Of a DNA stretch of 64,000 bases, positions 18,133 to 26,703 are shown in pieces. The stretch lies in the NCBI RefSeq assembly GCF_038051985.1, contig NZ_CP150291.1:1240001-1304000 (forward strand). Direction: 5' to 3'. Under the pieces are notes generated by a model. That model was not told the origin of the DNA, made no database searches, and was given only the letters and a program-made list of their open reading frames with translations. The position numbers and the translations under genes are program-made. Each line of letters opens with the position of its first letter. Position 1 is the first letter of the stretch. The stretch comes from Solibacillus sp. FSL H8-0523. GTDB taxonomy: Bacteria; Bacillota; Bacilli; Bacillales_A; Planococcaceae.

Positions 18133-19121
18133 TGGGAATTTTACTAGCTATTGAAAATTTAACAATCGCAGTTGGCAAAAAATCACGTAACGAACCACTA
18201 GTGAAAAATGTTTCGCTGCAATTAGAAGAGGGCAAAACCTATGGCATTGTTGGAGAATCTGGAAGTGGTAAAAGTTTGACGTCTTTATCCATTTTAAATT
18301 TATTAGATGATAAATTAGCAATTTCAGATGGACGAATTGAATTTGCCGATAAGGGAAATTTACTGACATTAAAAAAGGATGAGTTACAAAAAATCCGGGG
18401 TAAGGAAATTTCGATGATTTTCCAAGAGCCGATGACAGCGCTCGATCCAATGTATACGATTCAGTATCAATTATTTGAAGTATTAAGGTTTCATAAAAAA
18501 CTATCAAAAAAACAAATGTATGACCAAGTACTTGAAATGTTAAATGCTGTTGGAATCTCAAGACCAGAAAAAGTATTAAAAAACTACCCGCATGAGTTAT
18601 CGGGTGGTATGCGACAACGTATCATGATTGCTATGGCATTATTATGTAATCCGAAATTGTTAATTGCGGATGAGCCAACAACGGCACTTGATGTTACGAT
18701 TCAAGCTCAAATTTTAGAGCTGATGAAAAGTTTAAAACAACAATACCAATCGACAATTTTATTAATTACGCATGATTTAGGTGTCGTTGCTGAAAGTTGT
18801 GATGATGTTGCGGTGATGTATGCAGGGCAAATTGTTGAAATTGGGCAGGTCGCAGAGATATTTGATCATCCGAAGCATCCATATACGCAAGGCCTACTAA
18901 AAGCGGTGAATAGCATTGATAACCAAACAAAGGATTTATATGCGATTCCAGGAAATGTACCAACGCAAGATGAATTCAATTCAGGTTGTCGATTTGCTTC
19001 AAGATGTCCAGATGTGATGGAGCGCTGTTGGAAAGAAGTACCGACGAGCGAACAAATATCGCAAAGTCATACCGTGAGATGTTGGGCGGTTGATCAAGGG
19101 GGCGTATCGAATGAACCATGA
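18132..19121 (+). CDS. Oligopeptide-type ABC transporter ATPase (DppD/OppD-like)
   Basis: First ATP-binding subunit. Walker A G-E-S-G-S-G-K-S (41-48), ABC signature L-S-G-G-M-R-Q-R, and Walker [13 protein letters not shown] are intact. The C-terminal oligopeptide-transporter extension with cysteines (G-C-R-F-A-S-R-C-P) is typical of OppD/DppD and in some relatives carries an iron-sulfur cluster. Its first base overlaps the last base of the anmK stop codon, tying the kinase and transporter to one message. Confidence 0.93.
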   Translation: MGILLAIENLTIAVGKKSRNEPLVKNVSLQLEEGKTYGIVGESGSGKSLTSLSILNLLDDKLAISDGRIEFADKGNLLTLKKDELQKIRGKEISMIFQEPMTALDPMYTIQYQLFEVLRFHKKLSKKQMYDQVLEMLNAVGISRPEKVLKNYPHELSGGMRQRIMIAMALLCNPKLLIADEPTTALDVTIQAQILELMKSLKQQYQSTILLITHDLGVVAESCDDVAVMYAGQIVEIGQVAEIFDHPKHPYTQGLLKAVNSIDNQTKDLYAIPGNVPTQDEFNSGCRFASRCPDVMERCWKEVPTSEQISQSHTVRCWAVDQGGVSNEP

Positions 19122-20094
19122 AGCAATTATAGAGCTTAAAAATGTAAAACAGTATTTTCCGATTAAGGGTGGCGTATTTAAACAGGTAGTTGGTCATGTA
19201 CGAGCAGTTGACGATATATCGATTGCGATAAAGGGACAGGAAACATTAGCATTAGTAGGAGAAAGCGGTTGTGGTAAATCGACAACAGGTAAAATGATAC
19301 TACGACTCCTTCAACCGACAGCTGGCGAAATTTTGTATAATGGGCAAAATATTTTAGCACTCTCCAATTCACAATTTCGTGATTTAAGAAAGGAGATTCA
19401 AATTGTTTTTCAAGATCCATATAGCTCGTTGAATCCACGTATGACAGTAAAACAATTACTATTGGAACCGATTTTGACACATAAATTAATGTCAAAACAA
19501 CAGGCGGAAATTGAAGTTAACGAAATCATAAGAAACGTAGGCTTAACCGAAAAAAGCTTATCTAAATACCCACACGAATTTTCTGGTGGACAAAGGCAGC
19601 GTATAAGTATTGCGCGCGCGTTAGTACTGAAACCAAAGTTTTTAGTGTTAGACGAGCCTGTTTCCGCATTGGATGTATCCATTCAAGCACAAATTTTAAA
19701 TTTATTGAATAAATTGCAGCATCAATATCAATTAACCTATTTATTTATTTCGCATGATTTAAATGTTGTTCGCCATGTGAGTGACAGAATTGCAGTGATG
19801 TATTTAGGACATATTGTAGAAATCAGTACCGCTCAAGAACTATTTGAAAATCCGAAGCATCCGTATAGCCAAGCGCTCATTTCGGCAATTCCTAAAAAGC
19901 ATCCCAATGATTTTGTAGAGCGTATTATTTTAAAGGGGGAAATTCCAGACCCTTCAAATCCGCCAACGGGCTGCCCGTTTCACACACGCTGTCTTTATGT
20001 ACAAGATCAATGTAAAATAGGCGGAATTTCAATGGTTCAGTTAAATGAACATCACCATGTAAAATGCATTCTATACAATGATGAAAAAAGCTAG
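19111..20094 (+). CDS. Oligopeptide-type ABC transporter ATPase (DppF/OppF-like)
   Basis: Second ATP-binding subunit, about 327 residues. Walker A G-E-S-G-C-G-K-S-T (50-58), signature F-S-G-G-Q-R-Q-R and Walker B F-L-V-L-D-E-P-V-S-A-L-D are intact, and the C-terminal G-C-P-F-H-T-R-C extension is present. The ATG was chosen because AAGGGGG lies 8 bases upstream; an upstream TTG is rejected. It overlaps the preceding ATPase by 11 bases and is the last gene of the operon, followed by a terminator. Confidence 0.93.
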   Translation: MNHEAIIELKNVKQYFPIKGGVFKQVVGHVRAVDDISIAIKGQETLALVGESGCGKSTTGKMILRLLQPTAGEILYNGQNILALSNSQFRDLRKEIQIVFQDPYSSLNPRMTVKQLLLEPILTHKLMSKQQAEIEVNEIIRNVGLTEKSLSKYPHEFSGGQRQRISIARALVLKPKFLVLDEPVSALDVSIQAQILNLLNKLQHQYQLTYLFISHDLNVVRHVSDRIAVMYLGHIVEISTAQELFENPKHPYSQALISAIPKKHPNDFVERIILKGEIPDPSNPPTGCPFHTRCLYVQDQCKIGGISMVQLNEHHHVKCILYNDEKS

Positions 20095-20135
20095 CTACTC
20101 TAAAGGACCAACTCAATGTTTATTGATCGTATTGT

Positions 20136-20176
20136 AAGTGGGTGTCCCGAATATTAATTCTGGGCTCCCACTTTTT
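20136..20176 (+). terminator. Intrinsic terminator after the muropeptide operon
   Basis: AAGTGGG and CCC pair with GGG and CCCACTT across a small internal loop, followed by TTTTTG. Confidence 0.8.
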
Positions 20177-20277
20177 GTTAAAAGAAAAATAATAGAAGAA
20201 ACAGACGGTTTTTCTTGAGCAAAGCGGCGTAGTCATGTAGCATGATATTGAAACCAAAGAAAAAGGTGAACGATTTT

Positions 20278-21522
20278 ATGGAACAATTATTACAAGCGAT
20301 TCAAGAAGGCGACATTCAATTAATCAACCAACAACTTGAATCATTTTTAGTAGATTCAGAACCGGCTGCACAATATGAAGTGGCTGAGGCACTGGTACAT
20401 TTTGGATTTGTAACCGAAGCAAATCAAGTATTTGAACATTTACAATTTTTATTCCCAGAAGAGGCACAAATTGCGATAGATCGTGCAGGAGTTTTAATCG
20501 AATTAGGCGAAGAAGATGAAGCATTAGATTTATTAATGGCTGTATCGGACGAAGCGCCTGAATACCCACAAGCGTTACTTGTATTAGCGGATTATTATCA
20601 AATGCAAGGACTATTTGAAGTAGCCGAGCAACGCATTAATGAAGCACTACAGCTATTACCAAATGAGCCATTATTACAATTTGCAAAAGCGGAATTATTA
20701 TTCGAAACAGGTCGTTTTGCGGAAGCAGCACGTATCTATGAAGAATTGTATGCCGTGGACAAGAAGTTTGCAGGCACGATTTTAGCACAGCGCCTAGCAG
20801 AAGTTTACCGTGCAGGTGCGGCTTATGAATCAGCGCTTGATTACTATATGGAAGCACTTGAAGAAGAAGTAACGGCTGATTTATTATTCGGCTCAGGCTA
20901 TGCAGCATTCCAAACACAAAAATACGACTTAGCGATTAAGCAATTAGAAGATTTAAAAGAACTTGATCCAGATTACTTCTCTGCTTATTTACTATTAGCG
21001 GAAAGCTATGCGATGCAAGAAGATAATAAGCGTGCTTTAAAAGTCATTCAAGAAGGCTTAAAGCGTGATGAATATGATAAATCACTGTTCTTATTTGCGG
21101 GGAAAATGGCGCTTAAAAATAGTATGCCAACCGAAGCAATCGACTATTTATCACAAGCGATTGCCCTTGATCCGGAGTATATGGAAGCGATTATGGTGTT
21201 AATGTCTGTCTATAGCCAGCAAGAAAGCTATGAAGAAATTATTTCACTATATGAGCAATTGAAGCAATATGACTTTGAATGGGTGTCATTATCTCCATTT
21301 GTCGCGAATGCATATAACGAAGAAGAACAGTTCGATAAAGCATACGAAATTTATAAAGAGGCATATACTGAGTTTAACGAGGACGTTGAATTTTTAGAGA
21401 AATATTGCTTATTCTTATTGGAAGAAGGTAAACGTGAAGAAGCAAAACAAATTGCGACACGTTTAGTTCAGTTACAACCTACTGAACAGCAATGGATTGA
21501 CCTGTTAGAGCGCTTTGAGTAA
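20278..21522 (+). CDS. ypiA: Tetratricopeptide repeat protein YpiA
   Basis: This TPR-repeat protein of about 414 residues is made almost wholly of helix-turn-helix repeats, with Y-x-x-A-L, L-x-x-D and P-E-Y patterns every ~34 residues. The phrase Y-Q-M-Q-G-L-F-E-V-A-E-Q is shared, in my memory, with B. subtilis YpiA, and its place upstream of ypiB agrees. It is cytoplasmic and probably a protein-interaction scaffold; its molecular role is not known to me. The ATG 8 bases after AAAGGTGA is preferred over an ATG 36 bases upstream that has no ribosome site. Confidence 0.88.
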   Translation: MEQLLQAIQEGDIQLINQQLESFLVDSEPAAQYEVAEALVHFGFVTEANQVFEHLQFLFPEEAQIAIDRAGVLIELGEEDEALDLLMAVSDEAPEYPQALLVLADYYQMQGLFEVAEQRINEALQLLPNEPLLQFAKAELLFETGRFAEAARIYEELYAVDKKFAGTILAQRLAEVYRAGAAYESALDYYMEALEEEVTADLLFGSGYAAFQTQKYDLAIKQLEDLKELDPDYFSAYLLLAESYAMQEDNKRALKVIQEGLKRDEYDKSLFLFAGKMALKNSMPTEAIDYLSQAIALDPEYMEAIMVLMSVYSQQESYEEIISLYEQLKQYDFEWVSLSPFVANAYNEEEQFDKAYEIYKEAYTEFNEDVEFLEKYCLFLLEEGKREEAKQIATRLVQLQPTEQQWIDLLERFE

Positions 21523-21534
21523 AGGGAGGATCGC

Positions 21535-22083
21535 ATGTTGACTTATTCCGTACCACTCAATGAAAAAAAGGCTTTCATTCGATGGTTTTTAAAAAACTTT
21601 CAATTAAAACGACGCGAAGGGGTATGGATACTCAATTATTTATTGAGTAACGACGAATTGCTCGAGCATGTGCATTTTGTTGATGAAGCGCATTATTGTC
21701 CGCGCGCGATTGTCATGTCAACAGTGGATACGACGAGCATCCCGTTCCGTTTTTATAAAGAGAATATTATGACGTCAGATGCAGAAAAGGCATTTCATGA
21801 TTTACGCCTAAACACTTCTGAAGAAATCTATTTCCAATTAAATTTCCCAAGCATACCGCCAGATCCTCTGTATTTGGCGGTACTTGAGGAAAATCCATAT
21901 GTTCCGGAATTATTCATTCCTGAAAAGGACCGAATTGCGGCGCAACAATTATTGGAAAATAGTGTTTTAGCGTTTCAAGAGCAACTTTTGTTAAAGCAAA
22001 TTGACGAAGCACTGGATGCGGGAGATAAAGAACGATTTTTTGAGTTATCGAATTTACTACAGGCGTTGAAACATACGAAGTAG
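21535..22083 (+). CDS. ypiB: YpiB family protein (UPF0302)
   Basis: This conserved 182-residue Bacillales protein has unknown biochemical function. It begins with a segment rich in aromatic and basic residues, F-I-R-W-F-L-K-N-F-Q-L-K-R-R-E, typical of the UPF0302 family, and ends with the IDEAL motif (I-D-E-A-L-D-A-G-D), a short region near the C-terminus. It follows ypiA by 12 bases with the ribosome site AAGGGAGGA, the same pair as in B. subtilis. Confidence 0.88.
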   Translation: MLTYSVPLNEKKAFIRWFLKNFQLKRREGVWILNYLLSNDELLEHVHFVDEAHYCPRAIVMSTVDTTSIPFRFYKENIMTSDAEKAFHDLRLNTSEEIYFQLNFPSIPPDPLYLAVLEENPYVPELFIPEKDRIAAQQLLENSVLAFQEQLLLKQIDEALDAGDKERFFELSNLLQALKHTK

Positions 22084-22141
22084 TTTTTTCTTTGTCACTC
22101 GTGTAAAAAATGACTTTTATAGAAATAATAGGTTAGTAGCG

Positions 22142-22178
22142 TGTGGATTGATGTGATGAGCAAACGATCCACATTTTA
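22142..22178 (+). other. Hairpin between ypiB and ypiF
   Basis: TGTGGAT pairs with ATCCACA across an 18-base loop and is followed by TTTTAC. It could be a weak terminator for ypiAB. The loop is long and the T run short, so the call is weak. Confidence 0.35.
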
Positions 22179-22227
22179 CTAATGTAGTAGAGAAAATAAT
22201 GAGGATAGGCTTCTAGGAGGAAATAAA

Positions 22228-22674
22228 ATGATTTATAAAGTAAGTGATGTTGAGCAATTTCAAGCACAAAAAGAATTTATTGATACAGCGATAGTGCCAT
22301 TAGTACAATTAGATTTTTCTGAGCTTGGCATGAAGCAAACAGGCTCTGCGTCTGAATATTTAATGTCATTGACAACATTTGTTGAACAACAATTTCGTGG
22401 CCGTTTAATGCTTTTACCACCATTTTCATATACAAAATTAACGAAATCTTCGGAATTAGCTATTACCATTGAAAAAGAATTGAAAGAAGCGGGGTTCAAA
22501 TCGGTATTATTTATGACATGTGATTCGGAATGGACAGAGCTAAAAGAGCAATTGAATATTATATGGTTGCCAGCAATTCCTTTAGAATCTATGGACAAGA
22601 CCGTGAAACAGCGTATTTTAGAAGATCAGCTGAAGCAAGTGATTCCCGTATTAACTTCTGTATGGGTTAATTAA
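22228..22674 (+). CDS. ypiF: YpiF family protein (DUF2487)
   Basis: This 148-residue cytoplasmic protein lies between ypiB and qcrA, the same position as B. subtilis ypiF. The sequence is soluble with no membrane segment. The recognisable segment is the central R-G-R-L-M-L-L-P-P-F-S-Y, typical of this uncharacterised family. AGGAGG lies 8 bases before the ATG. Function unknown; the constant link to the qcr operon hints at a role tied to respiration but proves nothing. Confidence 0.75.
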   Translation: MIYKVSDVEQFQAQKEFIDTAIVPLVQLDFSELGMKQTGSASEYLMSLTTFVEQQFRGRLMLLPPFSYTKLTKSSELAITIEKELKEAGFKSVLFMTCDSEWTELKEQLNIIWLPAIPLESMDKTVKQRILEDQLKQVIPVLTSVWVN

Positions 22675-22730
22675 CCAATAGTACTTTCATCAAATGTTCA
22701 CAATATACACAATTGGAAATGAATGCTATA

Positions 22731-22759
22731 TTGACCAACTTATTCACATGATATATCAT
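22731..22759 (+). promoter_or_regulatory. Putative sigma-A promoter of qcrABC
   Basis: TTGACC and TATCAT are separated by exactly 17 bases, about 75 bases before the qcrA start. Confidence 0.6.
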
Positions 22760-22834
22760 AGATATGTCCTAGTTATTTACTATTTTTAAAAGTATGTCCG
22801 TTGGACTGACCTTTTAGTAAGAGGGGGGAAAAGG

Positions 22835-23338
22835 ATGAGTAAGAATCGAGTTACAAGACGTCAATTTTTAACCTACTCAATTACTGGAGTAGGTGGATTC
22901 ATGGCTGCGGGTATGTTAATGCCTATGGTTCGTTTCGCAGTTGACCCAATTCTTCAAACGAAAGAAGAAGGGGATTTTGTATTAACGGCACAAAAAGTAG
23001 CAGAAATCACGGATGCACCAGTTAAAGTTGACTTCTCGTATGAGCAAACTGATGGTTGGTATAAATCAGAGGTTTCAGATGCAGCTTGGGTTTACAAAGA
23101 AGGCGACCAAATTATCGCGATATCACCTGTATGTAAACACTTAGGTTGTACGGTAAACTGGGCTGGTGACTCAGCACACCCAGATCAGTTCTTCTGTGCA
23201 TGTCACGCAGGTCGTTATGAAAAAACTGGTAAAAACGTAAAAGGTACACCGCCACTTGGACCACTTGATCAATATGAAGTGGATGAAAAAGACGGCTTCT
23301 TAATGCTTGGGAAAAAAATCGCAAACACACACAGTTAA
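22835..23338 (+). CDS. qcrA: Menaquinol:cytochrome c reductase, Rieske iron-sulfur subunit
   Basis: Rieske [2Fe-2S] subunit of the bc-type complex that moves electrons from menaquinol to cytochrome c. Cluster ligands are C100-x-H102 and C121-x-x-H124, with C105 and C123 as the stabilising disulfide. The N-terminus has a twin-arginine motif R-R-Q-F-L followed by one hydrophobic segment, so export by Tat with the signal kept as anchor is expected. At 167 residues it has normal length. It heads qcrA-qcrB-qcrC, preceded by its own promoter. Confidence 0.97.
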   Translation: MSKNRVTRRQFLTYSITGVGGFMAAGMLMPMVRFAVDPILQTKEEGDFVLTAQKVAEITDAPVKVDFSYEQTDGWYKSEVSDAAWVYKEGDQIIAISPVCKHLGCTVNWAGDSAHPDQFFCACHAGRYEKTGKNVKGTPPLGPLDQYEVDEKDGFLMLGKKIANTHS

Positions 23339-23360
23339 TTAAGTTAGGGGGAAGACATAA

Positions 23361-24035
23361 GTGCTAAACAAAATTTATGATTGGGTCGATGAACGTTTAG
23401 ATATTACTCCTATTTGGCGTGATATTGCCGACCATGAAGTACCAGAGCACGTTAACCCTGCCCATCACTTCTCAGCATTCGTATACTGTTTTGGCGGATT
23501 AACATTCTTCATTACAGTTATTCAAATTCTATCAGGTATGTTCTTAACGATGTATTACGTACCAGACGTAGAAAATGCTTGGAAATCAGTTTATTACTTA
23601 CAAAACGAAGTAGCGTTCGGTGAAATCGTTCGTGGTATGCATCACTGGGGAGCTTCACTTGTTATCGTCATGATGTTCTTACATACACTTCGTGTGTTCT
23701 TCACAGGTTCATTCAAGAAACCTCGTGAATTAAACTGGTTAGTTGGTGTAGGTATCTTTGCAGTTATGTTAGGTTTAGGTTTCACAGGTTATTTATTACC
23801 TTGGGACATGAAAGCGTTATTCGCAACTAAAGTAGGTATCGAAATCGCAGCCTCAGTTCCGTTTTTAGGTGAAACAATTAAGATTTTACTTGCTGGAGAT
23901 TCAACAATTCTTGGTGCGCAAACGTTAACACGTTTCTTTGCAATTCATGTATTCTTCTTACCAGCAGTATTATTCGCTTTATTGGCAGTTCACTTTATCA
24001 TGATCCGCCGACAAGGTATTTCAGGTCCTCTATGA
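23361..24035 (+). CDS. qcrB: Menaquinol:cytochrome c reductase, cytochrome b6 subunit
   Basis: Four-helix cytochrome b6-type subunit (224 residues) that binds the two b hemes and the quinol-oxidation site. It carries the heme-ligating histidines, one pair in helix 2 (G-M-H-H-W-G-A-S) and one in helix 4 (F-F-A-I-H-V-F-F-L-P). The L-P-W-D-M-K-A segment is characteristic of the b6 family. It starts with GTG behind TAGGGGGA. As in other Bacillales, the b subunit is split as in b6f, with subunit IV fused to a cytochrome c domain in the next gene. Confidence 0.96.
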   Translation: MLNKIYDWVDERLDITPIWRDIADHEVPEHVNPAHHFSAFVYCFGGLTFFITVIQILSGMFLTMYYVPDVENAWKSVYYLQNEVAFGEIVRGMHHWGASLVIVMMFLHTLRVFFTGSFKKPRELNWLVGVGIFAVMLGLGFTGYLLPWDMKALFATKVGIEIAASVPFLGETIKILLAGDSTILGAQTLTRFFAIHVFFLPAVLFALLAVHFIMIRRQGISGPL

Positions 24036-24075
24036 TCTGAATTGATTTGTATGATTTACTAAAGGAGGGGACAAT

Positions 24076-24867
24076 ATGCAACGCGGAAAAGGTATGAAGT
24101 TCGTAGGCGATTCACGTGTAAAAGCGACTAATCGTATGCCGAACGTGCCCAAAGATTATTCCGAGTATCCTGGGAAAACAGAAGCTTTCTGGCCTGACTT
24201 CTTATTAAAAGAATGGATGGTTGGTGCGGTTTTCTTAATTGGTTATTTATTATTAACTGTCGCTCACCCTTCACCACTTGAAGGTCCGGCAGATCCAACT
24301 AACGCATCTTATATTCCGTTACCAGACTGGTATTTCTTATCAATGTACCAATTATTAAAATACACATATGCTTCTGGTCCGTATAACGTAATCGGAGCTA
24401 TGGTTATTCCTGGTATCGCATTTGGTGCATTAGCATTAGCACCATTCTTAGACACAACGCCTGAGCGTCGTCCATCAAAACGCCCATTGCCAACAGCATT
24501 TATGTTATTAGCAGTAGCTGCACTTATTTATACAACTTGGGAATCTGTTGAAGCTACTAACTGGGAAGCGGTTGATGCACAAGGTGAAATCACTGCCAAG
24601 CATTTAGGTTTATTACCAGATGTAGAAGTGGATGAAACGTCTGAAGGTTATGAGATTTATCAAGCACAAGCATCATGTATCGGATGTCACGGTGGCGACT
24701 TAGCTGGTGTGTCTGGTCCAATGCTATTAGGCAATGAATTAACTGCTGAAGAAGTAGCAGAAGTAATCGCAAATGGCCGTGGTGGTATGCCACCTGGTAC
24801 ATTTACAGGTACTCCTGAAGAGTTACAAACTTTAGCAGACTTCATCGCTGGCTTAAAAGAACAATAA
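24076..24867 (+). CDS. qcrC: Menaquinol:cytochrome c reductase, subunit IV-cytochrome c fusion
   Basis: This 263-residue fusion has an N-terminal subunit IV-like part with three membrane helices and the quinol-site P-D-W-Y (83-86, the counterpart of the PEWY motif). A C-terminal cytochrome c domain on the outer face has the heme site C201-I-G-C-H205 and a methionine ligand in G-G-M-P-P-G-T. The fusion is typical of Bacillus-type bc complexes. It is the last gene of the operon and ends at a terminator. Confidence 0.96.
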   Translation: MQRGKGMKFVGDSRVKATNRMPNVPKDYSEYPGKTEAFWPDFLLKEWMVGAVFLIGYLLLTVAHPSPLEGPADPTNASYIPLPDWYFLSMYQLLKYTYASGPYNVIGAMVIPGIAFGALALAPFLDTTPERRPSKRPLPTAFMLLAVAALIYTTWESVEATNWEAVDAQGEITAKHLGLLPDVEVDETSEGYEIYQAQASCIGCHGGDLAGVSGPMLLGNELTAEEVAEVIANGRGGMPPGTFTGTPEELQTLADFIAGLKEQ

Positions 24868-24875
24868 TTTCACTT

Positions 24876-24909
24876 AAAAAAGAGGGTCCATTGTGACTCT
24901 CTTTTTTTC
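24876..24909 (+). terminator. Intrinsic terminator after qcrC
   Basis: AAAGAGGGTC pairs with GACTCTCTTT and is followed by seven T. Confidence 0.85.
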
Positions 24910-25002
24910 AATATTTCAATTTAATTCAGTGGGGTTTAACGAACACTCGAAAAAAGTCTGGACGCAATTTCGCCGAGGCGTAATTGATCATGGTTAGAAT
25001 AC

Positions 25003-25030
25003 TTGCGTAACAATGCTTTCGGTATATAAT
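25003..25030 (+). promoter_or_regulatory. Putative promoter of ypjA
   Basis: TTGCGT and a perfect TATAAT lie 16 bases apart. A 16-base palindrome, CGTAAGTAAACTTACG, follows at 25037-25052, covering the likely transcription start. Confidence 0.6.
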
Positions 25031-25075
25031 TAAAGACGTAAGTAAACTTACGAAGTTGCACAAAATACATAAAAA

Positions 25076-25090
25076 TGAAAATGATTTTCA
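25076..25090 (+). promoter_or_regulatory. Fur-box-like inverted repeat in the ypjA leader
   Basis: TGAAAATGATTTTCA is a perfect 7-1-7 inverted repeat. It differs from the Bacillus Fur consensus TGATAATNATTATCA at one symmetrical position per half. It lies downstream of the promoter and 23 bases before the ypjA start. A role in iron or other metal control is inference. Confidence 0.4.
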
Positions 25091-25113
25091 TTACAAAATT
25101 CAAAGGAGATTAT

Positions 25114-25713
25114 ATGAAAGCATATGTACTGCAAGCCTGGTATTTCATGAACCATCGTGCCTTTTTAACACTGTTATTAGTGATCAATGTATTGGGTACG
25201 GTTTATGGATACTATTGGTATAAAGGGCAACTGTCCATTACGGAACCGATATTTTATATTTTCGTTCCGGATTCACCGACTGCAAGTTTGTTTTTCTGTT
25301 TTGCGATAGTTGCCTGGTTAATTGGACGAAACTTCAAGCTTATGGAGGCACTTGCACTTATTACGCTTATTAAATATGGGTTATGGGCCGTAGCGATGAA
25401 TTTATTAACGTTTGTGGAAACGGGGGATTTAAGTCCTGTCGGCTGGATGCTGGTTGCGTCACATTTTTTAATGGCGGTACAAGCCGTACTTTACTTGCCG
25501 AATTACCGTTTCACAAAGTGGCACGTGCTAGTTGCGGCGATTTGGACGTTGCATAATGACGTTATTGACTATTTATTTGGGCAAATGCCGATTTATCAGG
25601 TCATTAATAATTATCCGAGTCACATAGGTTACTTTACGTTTTGGTTATCAATCGCCTGTATTATGCTGGCTTATTTAGAAAGTACGAAGCGTGAATATTT
25701 GCAACAGCGCTAG
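25114..25713 (+). CDS. ypjA: YpjA family membrane protein (DUF1405)
   Basis: This 199-residue integral membrane protein has about six hydrophobic segments and is conserved in Bacillales next to the qcr genes. F-M-N-H-R-A-F-L near the N-terminus and the histidine/aspartate-bearing T-L-H-N-D-V-I-D-Y in the second half fit the DUF1405 family. Its function is not established. The ATG 5 bases after AAAGGAG is the start; an upstream in-frame ATG lies at the Fur-like repeat and has no ribosome site. ypjB, which follows in B. subtilis, is absent. Confidence 0.82.
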   Translation: MKAYVLQAWYFMNHRAFLTLLLVINVLGTVYGYYWYKGQLSITEPIFYIFVPDSPTASLFFCFAIVAWLIGRNFKLMEALALITLIKYGLWAVAMNLLTFVETGDLSPVGWMLVASHFLMAVQAVLYLPNYRFTKWHVLVAAIWTLHNDVIDYLFGQMPIYQVINNYPSHIGYFTFWLSIACIMLAYLESTKREYLQQR

Positions 25714-25764
25714 AAAGCCTTTAAAATTAAGGAGAATTGTAAGATATAGAAAGGAAGTTCGAAA

Positions 25765-26445
25765 ATGGGGATTATTGTATACTTTATCATCATTATGCTG
25801 TTACCGTTATACGCGCAAATGAAAGTAAAAAGCACGTATAAAAAGTTTTCTAAAGTACCAGCTGAAAAAGGGATGACAGGTGCTCAAGTAGCACGTTACA
25901 TTTTAGACCAGCATGGTTTAACAGATGTACGTGTTGTACCAACACAAGGTTTTTTAGCAGACCACTACAATCCGGCAACGAAAACAGTAGCGTTATCAGA
26001 AGATAATTACTACAACTCGTCAATTGCAGGGACATCTGTAGCGGCGCATGAGGTTGGCCACGCGATTCAACACGCTGAAGCTTACTCATTCTTAACGTTA
26101 CGTGCTAAATTAGTGCCAGTAGCTAACTTCTCGTCGAATGCATCATGGATTTTCGTGTTAATAGGTATTTTTGCATCTTCTTCAGGTTTCTTGTTATTAG
26201 GGATTGTGTTGCTTCTTGCGGGTGTTATCTTCCAAGTAGTAACATTACCAGTCGAGTTTGATGCCTCAAAGCGTGCCATGAATGAAGTGGTTGCATTAGG
26301 TATTATTAATAATGGTGAAGAACGTTCAGCGAAAAAAGTATTAAATGCAGCGGCAATGACATATGTAGCGGCAGCAGCAGTTGCTATTCTAGAGTTATTA
26401 CGTTTAATTTTAATCTATACTGGTATGACAAGTTCAGACGATTAA
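25765..26445 (+). CDS. yugP: YugP-type neutral zinc metallopeptidase, membrane protein
   Basis: Membrane-bound metallopeptidase of the Zn_peptidase_2 family, 226 residues. The zinc site H-E-V-G-H is in A-A-H-E-V-G-H-A-I-Q-H. There is an N-terminal membrane segment and two or three hydrophobic segments after the active site. In B. subtilis the yugP gene is elsewhere; here it stands between ypjA and ypjC. Its substrate is unknown. It ends at a strong terminator. Confidence 0.9.
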   Translation: MGIIVYFIIIMLLPLYAQMKVKSTYKKFSKVPAEKGMTGAQVARYILDQHGLTDVRVVPTQGFLADHYNPATKTVALSEDNYYNSSIAGTSVAAHEVGHAIQHAEAYSFLTLRAKLVPVANFSSNASWIFVLIGIFASSSGFLLLGIVLLLAGVIFQVVTLPVEFDASKRAMNEVVALGIINNGEERSAKKVLNAAAMTYVAAAAVAILELLRLILIYTGMTSSDD

Positions 26446-26451
26446 TACAAT

Positions 26452-26486
26452 AAAAGGAGTTCGGCGATGATGCCGAGCTCCTTTTT
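26452..26486 (+). terminator. Intrinsic terminator after yugP
   Basis: AAAGGAGTTCGGC pairs with GCCGAGCTCCTTT around GATGAT, followed by TTTTT. Confidence 0.9.
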
Positions 26487-26526
26487 GAGCTAAGAAGGTA
26501 TAAATTTTAACACCCTAACACTGGCT

Positions 26527-26702
26527 AGGCATTCGCGCCAGCCCCTCGGTCATTTCGGTCCCGCCGTCGAAAGTGATAAAACGTTCACTTTCTAGTCGGG
26601 CCCTCCAATGCCTGAGGCTCACACGACGTGAGTCATTTCGGTCATGCCACATGGATGTGGCGCTTTGACCGATCGGGGCTAAAAGGGCGCGAATGCGCTT
26701 TT
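26527..26702. repeat. Structured intergenic repeat, copy 2 (long form)
   Basis: Long imperfect palindrome filling the space between yugP and the convergent ypjC gene. The outer stem GCATTCGCGCC/GGCGCGAATGC is 11 perfect pairs, extended by AGCCCC/GGGGCT. Inside are GAAAGTGA/TCACTTTC, AGGCATT/AATGCCT, TCGGTC/GACCGA and GCCACA/TGTGGC. The core TTTCGGTCCCGCC and ACTTTCTAGTCG are the same as in the copy near 4900. TCATTTCGGTC occurs twice inside this copy. No open frame is visible. Confidence 0.75.
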
Positions 26703-26703
26703 A

